Positions 59,330 to 64,000 of a stretch of DNA of 64,000 nucleotides are shown piece by piece; the first letter of the stretch is position 1, and each line of letters begins with the position of its first letter. This stretch comes from Nostoc sp. NOS(2021) (GTDB taxonomy: Bacteria > Cyanobacteriota > Cyanobacteriia > Cyanobacteriales > Nostocaceae). The DNA lies in NCBI RefSeq assembly GCF_017115025.1, contig NZ_JABXKM010000218.1:1-64000 (forward strand). Reading direction: 5' to 3'. Under the pieces are notes generated by a model. That model had not been told where the DNA came from, made no database searches, and worked only from the letters and a program-made list of their open reading frames with translations. The position numbers were made by a program, and so were the translations under genes.

Positions 59330-61840
59330 ATGAGAGCGATGTCTACGACGGGCTACGCCTACGCTTTTTTATCTGCACTCACAACAGGCTTTTGGACTTA
59401 CGCGATGGTGTTACCTGCGATACTCCTTTGGAGTCGCTGCGCGATCGCACAGGTGACATCCGATAGTACTACCAACACTATAGTCAACCCAAGTGGTAAT
59501 AATTTCACAATTATTAACGGAATTGAAAAAGGTAATAATTTATTTCATAGTTTCAGTAATTTCTCTGTGCCTACAGGTGGTTCTGCCAACTTTAATTTAA
59601 TCAACACGCCAAATATTACAACCATATTTAGTCGAGTGACTGGTGGAAATGTTTCCAATATTGATGGCTTAATTCAAACTCTCAATGGTAATAATCCGGT
59701 AAGTTTGTTTTTGATGAATCCTGCGGGGATTGTGTTTGGAAAAAATGCCTCGTTGAATATTGGCGGCTCGTTTGTGGGAACAACGGCGAATAGCATTAAG
59801 TTTGCTGATGGAATAGAGTTTAGTGCGACTAATCCCGGTGCTACGCCGTTGTTGACGATGAGTGTGCCAATTGGGTTGCAAATGGGGCAAAATCCGGGAG
59901 ATATTACCGTCCAAAACACCGGACACCGTTTAATTAGTATTGGTAATGCTATAGTTTCTCCTCTGGATCGAAGTAACAATCCTGTAGGATTAAGCGTTAC
60001 CTCTGGTAATAACTTGGCATTGATAGGGGGAGAAGTAGCCTTAGATGGTGGAGTGTTAAATGCACCTTCTGGACATATTGAACTCGGTAGCGCCAGTAAT
60101 GGCACAGTTAATCTCAACACCTCTTCTCCTCATTGGAATTTTGATTATGGCAATATAAAGCAATTTGGGAATATTCATCTGTCCCATCAATCCCTTGCCG
60201 ATGCCAGTGGCACCCCTGCGGGTTCTATTCACTTCCAGGGTCGAAATATTAGCTTGCAAGATGCGTCTGCTGCTTTATTAGTTAATCAAGGAAGCAATAA
60301 TTCCGGCGACATTAGCGTTAATGCTAGTGAGTCATTGCAACTGGGGGGAGTTGGCACTGATGGATTTCCCCAAAGTCGATTGCGTGCTGATAATTTTGGC
60401 GATGGTGCTGGGGGTAATATTTTGGTTTCTGCCTCCCAAGGATTCCTCTACGATGGTGGTTCTATTGATGGATTCAATTTTGGTAAAGGTTCAGGAAGTA
60501 ATATTTCTATGGAAATTGGAGATTTGCTTCAAATTGTGGGATTATCACCTATTAGTGGATTGACCAGTTCACTGATTACTAACAGCAGCAATTCGGGGAA
60601 AAGTGGTGATATTCGAGTAGTTACCAAAAAATTGCAGATTTTAGATGGTGCTGAGATCGACAATGTTAGCTTGGTAAATGGTATGGGAGGTAATATCACG
60701 ATTAATGCTGCTGATTTCATCGAAGTGATGGGGCAAAATTTGCATGATAGCCTCATAGTGGTTAGCACATTCGGCCAAGCAAATGCAGGCCAATTAACTA
60801 TTAATACTGCCAAACTGAGAGTACAGGATGGAGGAGGTATCGTTGCCTCTACCGTAAATAGCGGCAATGGAGGGGATTTGCTAATCAATGCTTCTGACAC
60901 CGTTGAAGTCAGTGGAGTGAGTAGTATTTCTGGTCTTCCTAGTCGAATTGGTGCTAGGGCCGAATTACTTGCACCACCTATTCGGCAACTACTTGGATTA
61001 CCAGATGTGATCACAGGTAACACGGGAAAATTCACTCTCAACACCCCGCGCTTGCAGATTACAGATGGGGCAATTGTTGGCGTTGACCATCAGGGTATTG
61101 GCGATGCTGGAAAACTGGAAATTAATGCAGGTTCAATCCGTCTTGACAATGGTGGTAAAATTACTGCCGCTACTGTTCAGGGTGAAGGCGGTAACATTTT
61201 TATCCAGGCAAATGACTTAATCATGGGTCGTGGTAGTTCAATTGTTACTAATGCAGGTGGTATTGGCAATGGGGGCAACATCACCATTAACTCTCCCATC
61301 ATCGTCGGCTGGAAAAATAGCGATATCATCGCCAACGCAGTCCAAGGTAATGGGGGCAACATTCAAATCAACACCCAAGGCATATTCGGGCTAAAATACC
61401 GTAACGAACTCACCCTAGAAAACGACATCACCGCCAGTTCCAAATTTGGGGTTAACGGTACGGTAGATATCAAGAATTTTGGAGTTGACCCCAGTTCTGG
61501 TTTAGTCGAATTACCTGTAAACTTAACAGACTCATCACAACAAATTGCTACAGGTTGTTCTAATACGAATGGTAGTAGTTTTGTCGCCACGGGACGGGGT
61601 GGTGTGCCGCAAAATCCCAATCAGCAAGTGACGAGCGATCGCACTTGGTCTGATATCCGCGACATCTCTGCATTCCGCAAAACCGGGGAAGTCACAGCCC
61701 AAATGCCTGAATCTCCAGAGGTTCTTGTCCAAGCTACTTCCTGGCATCGTAACGCCCAAGGCAAAATTGAGTTAGTTGCAGATAAACCTTCTACTCAGGT
61801 GCAACAGTCGTTAACCTGTGCTGCTCTTCCCAAAATTTAA
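59330..61840 (+). CDS. TpsA exoprotein 3
   Basis: AQVTSDSTTNTIVNPSGNNFTIINGIEKGNNLFHSFSNFSVPTGGSANF...NPAGIVFG; same C-terminal signature. Confidence 0.93.
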   Translation: MRAMSTTGYAYAFLSALTTGFWTYAMVLPAILLWSRCAIAQVTSDSTTNTIVNPSGNNFTIINGIEKGNNLFHSFSNFSVPTGGSANFNLINTPNITTIFSRVTGGNVSNIDGLIQTLNGNNPVSLFLMNPAGIVFGKNASLNIGGSFVGTTANSIKFADGIEFSATNPGATPLLTMSVPIGLQMGQNPGDITVQNTGHRLISIGNAIVSPLDRSNNPVGLSVTSGNNLALIGGEVALDGGVLNAPSGHIELGSASNGTVNLNTSSPHWNFDYGNIKQFGNIHLSHQSLADASGTPAGSIHFQGRNISLQDASAALLVNQGSNNSGDISVNASESLQLGGVGTDGFPQSRLRADNFGDGAGGNILVSASQGFLYDGGSIDGFNFGKGSGSNISMEIGDLLQIVGLSPISGLTSSLITNSSNSGKSGDIRVVTKKLQILDGAEIDNVSLVNGMGGNITINAADFIEVMGQNLHDSLIVVSTFGQANAGQLTINTAKLRVQDGGGIVASTVNSGNGGDLLINASDTVEVSGVSSISGLPSRIGARAELLAPPIRQLLGLPDVITGNTGKFTLNTPRLQITDGAIVGVDHQGIGDAGKLEINAGSIRLDNGGKITAATVQGEGGNIFIQANDLIMGRGSSIVTNAGGIGNGGNITINSPIIVGWKNSDIIANAVQGNGGNIQINTQGIFGLKYRNELTLENDITASSKFGVNGTVDIKNFGVDPSSGLVELPVNLTDSSQQIATGCSNTNGSSFVATGRGGVPQNPNQQVTSDRTWSDIRDISAFRKTGEVTAQMPESPEVLVQATSWHRNAQGKIELVADKPSTQVQQSLTCAALPKI

Positions 61841-61905
61841 TCATGTTATTAATCATCCAATTTCGGGAACTCTAACTTGAAATCAGTTAAAGGAAGTCTT
61901 TGGTG

Positions 61906-64000
61906 ATGAGAGCAATGTCTACGACGGGCTACGCCTACGCTTTTCTATCTACACTCACAATCGGGTTCTTGAGTTTCGCTCTGGTAGTACCAGCCATAGC
62001 TCAGGTGACATCTGATGGTACTACCAACACTATTGTCAACCAAACTGGTAATAATTTCACAATTCTTAACGGTATTGAAAAAGGTAATAATTTATTTCAC
62101 AGCTTCAGTAATTTCTCTGTGCCTACGGGTGGTTCAGCCAGATTCGATTTAATTAACACCCCGAACATCTCCACGATTTTCAGTCGAGTCACAGGGGGCA
62201 GTGTTTCCAATATTGATGGCTTGATTCAGACGATTAACAGCAACAACCCCGTTAGTCTGTTGTTGATCAACCCTAGTGGGATTATTTTCGGCGCAAATGC
62301 TCAATTGAATATTGGCGGATCGTTTATTGCTACAACTGCTAATAGTATTAAATTTGCCGATGGTATTGAGTTTAGCGCGATTAATTCACAAACTACCCCA
62401 CTGTTGAGTATCAATGTTCCCCTTGGATTGCAACTAGGTAGCAATCCTGCATCAATAACCGTTCAAGGCAGAGGATATGCCTTAAGCTTTACCAATAATC
62501 TACCTTCCATCACTCGCACTCCTAGTTCGACAGAACTACGGGTACAGCCTGGAAAAACCCTGGCATTGGTGGGTGGCGATCTACATCTGAATGGGGCAAC
62601 CCTGACTGCTGAACAAGGGCGAATTGAATTGGGTAGTTTGGGTGGTGCAGGGCTAGTTAGCCTGGTGCAAAATACTCAGGGGTATACACTTGGGTATGGA
62701 AATGCACAAAGCTATGGTGACATTCAACTTGCCCAAAAATCCCTACTAGATGTCACTGGGGTAAATGCAGGTTCTGTTCAGGTGCAGGGTAAAGAGATTC
62801 AATTTACGGATGGCTCGCTGGTGCTGGCACAAAATCTCGGTAATCTCCCTGGTGGAGACTTGCATTTTCAGGCATCGCAAGCAATCGATATGACTGGTAT
62901 AACTGGGATTCGCAGTGAAACTTTAGGCGTTGGAACGGGCGCGAACATCAGCATCATTACTCCCCGATTGAGCCTCCAGCAGGGAGCAGTATTAAATACC
63001 ATAACCTATGGAGCATCTGCCAGTGGCAATATTCAGGTTGATGCTTCAGCGCTAGAGATATCTGGCTTCTCGCTCATCAGTTCAAGTGGCAGCTTGATTA
63101 ACACTAGTACCTTCGGTTCTGGGAGCGCAGGTAATATTTTTGTCAATGGCGATAGTTTACTACTATCGGATGGTGCAGGACTGTCTTCAGTGTCGCGTGG
63201 TATCGGTTCCAGTGGTCAAGTTGTCATTCACAACATTGATACCACCGTCAGGGGAAGCAACTCCTCACCTACCGACACTAGAATTAGCTCAACTACCTTC
63301 AGCACAGGAAATGCCAAAACCTTGACACTGGATACTGCGAGGTTACAACTGCTAGATGGGGGAGCAATTGGCACAAGCTCGTTTTCTGTCGGTCATGCGG
63401 GAGATATTAGGGTAAATGCTACAGAATCGATCCAACTTAGTGGTGGCAATAAGTTAAATAATGGCGCTATCGGCTCGTCTACCATTCGCTTAAGCCCAGT
63501 ATTTCAAAAACTATTGGGACTGCCAAATAATTATATACTCACAGCCGATGCAGGTACGGTGAGCATCACAACACCGAACCTGACGCTAAAGGATGGTGCG
63601 ACTGTCAGCGTCACCAATGAAGGTAGTGGCAATGGTGGTAGTATCAACATCACCGCAGATACCATCCAATTAAAGAATCAAGCTGTAATCGAGGCAAAGA
63701 CAGCATCCGGCAATGGCGGCAACATCAGCTTACAAATTGGTAATCTGTTGCTGATACGCGACAATAGCCAAATCACCTCAACAGCAGGTGGTAATGGTAA
63801 TGGAGGTAATATAAACATTAATGCACCGATCATCGTTGGATTAGAAAACAGTGACATTATTGCTAATGCTTTTAATGGTAATGGCGGTAACATCAACATT
63901 AGCACTCAAGGCATCTTTGGGCTGAAGTACCGCGATCGCCTCACACCTGATAGTGACATCACTGCCAGTTCGCAATTTGGAGTCAGTGGCACAGTTGAAG
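61906..64000 (+). CDS. TpsA exoprotein 4 (runs off the window end)
   Basis: ATG at 61906: MRAMSTTGYAYAFLSTLTIGFLSFALVVPAIAQVTSDGTTNTIVNQTGNNFTILNG...; open to the window edge, so absent from the ORF track. Confidence 0.9.
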   Translation, partial: MRAMSTTGYAYAFLSTLTIGFLSFALVVPAIAQVTSDGTTNTIVNQTGNNFTILNGIEKGNNLFHSFSNFSVPTGGSARFDLINTPNISTIFSRVTGGSVSNIDGLIQTINSNNPVSLLLINPSGIIFGANAQLNIGGSFIATTANSIKFADGIEFSAINSQTTPLLSINVPLGLQLGSNPASITVQGRGYALSFTNNLPSITRTPSSTELRVQPGKTLALVGGDLHLNGATLTAEQGRIELGSLGGAGLVSLVQNTQGYTLGYGNAQSYGDIQLAQKSLLDVTGVNAGSVQVQGKEIQFTDGSLVLAQNLGNLPGGDLHFQASQAIDMTGITGIRSETLGVGTGANISIITPRLSLQQGAVLNTITYGASASGNIQVDASALEISGFSLISSSGSLINTSTFGSGSAGNIFVNGDSLLLSDGAGLSSVSRGIGSSGQVVIHNIDTTVRGSNSSPTDTRISSTTFSTGNAKTLTLDTARLQLLDGGAIGTSSFSVGHAGDIRVNATESIQLSGGNKLNNGAIGSSTIRLSPVFQKLLGLPNNYILTADAGTVSITTPNLTLKDGATVSVTNEGSGNGGSINITADTIQLKNQAVIEAKTASGNGGNISLQIGNLLLIRDNSQITSTAGGNGNGGNININAPIIVGLENSDIIANAFNGNGGNINISTQGIFGLKYRDRLTPDSDITASSQFGVSGTVE

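Overview
Chromosomal window from a filamentous, Nostoc-like cyanobacterium; the lineage is inferred from abundant HIP1 (GCGATCGC) sites, heptanucleotide short tandem repeats and the protein families present. Left part: tal, pyk and gap, a DUF2891 protein, a 21-bp tandem repeat block, a large HEPN-like protein, a B12-binding radical SAM enzyme, an AtzE/AtzG-like amidase pair, murE and three histidine kinases. Centre: a TnpB element, a GH1 glycosidase interrupted by a solute-binding domain that appears circularly permuted, and a compact six-gene operon (GMC oxidoreductase, alpha/beta hydrolase, acetoacetate-decarboxylase-like protein, two membrane proteins, patatin). In this operon the first and last enzymes share the same C-terminal accessory domain. 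Right part: a two-component system, a Spy-like lipoprotein, an S41 protease, an MdtABC-like RND efflux locus whose adaptor has a symmetric 4+4 array of 14-aa repeats, an orphan CRISPR array (8 repeats, 7 spacers, one end truncated), and a two-partner-secretion locus with one TpsB and four TpsA paralogues that show gene conversion. Several MITE-like inverted repeats and repeats inserted in frame within coding sequence are also present. The best candidates for something undescribed are the six-gene operon with its shared domain, the GH1/SBP chimera, and the pair of adjacent histidine kinases with complementary defects. All family calls come from reading the sequence; no database search was run.
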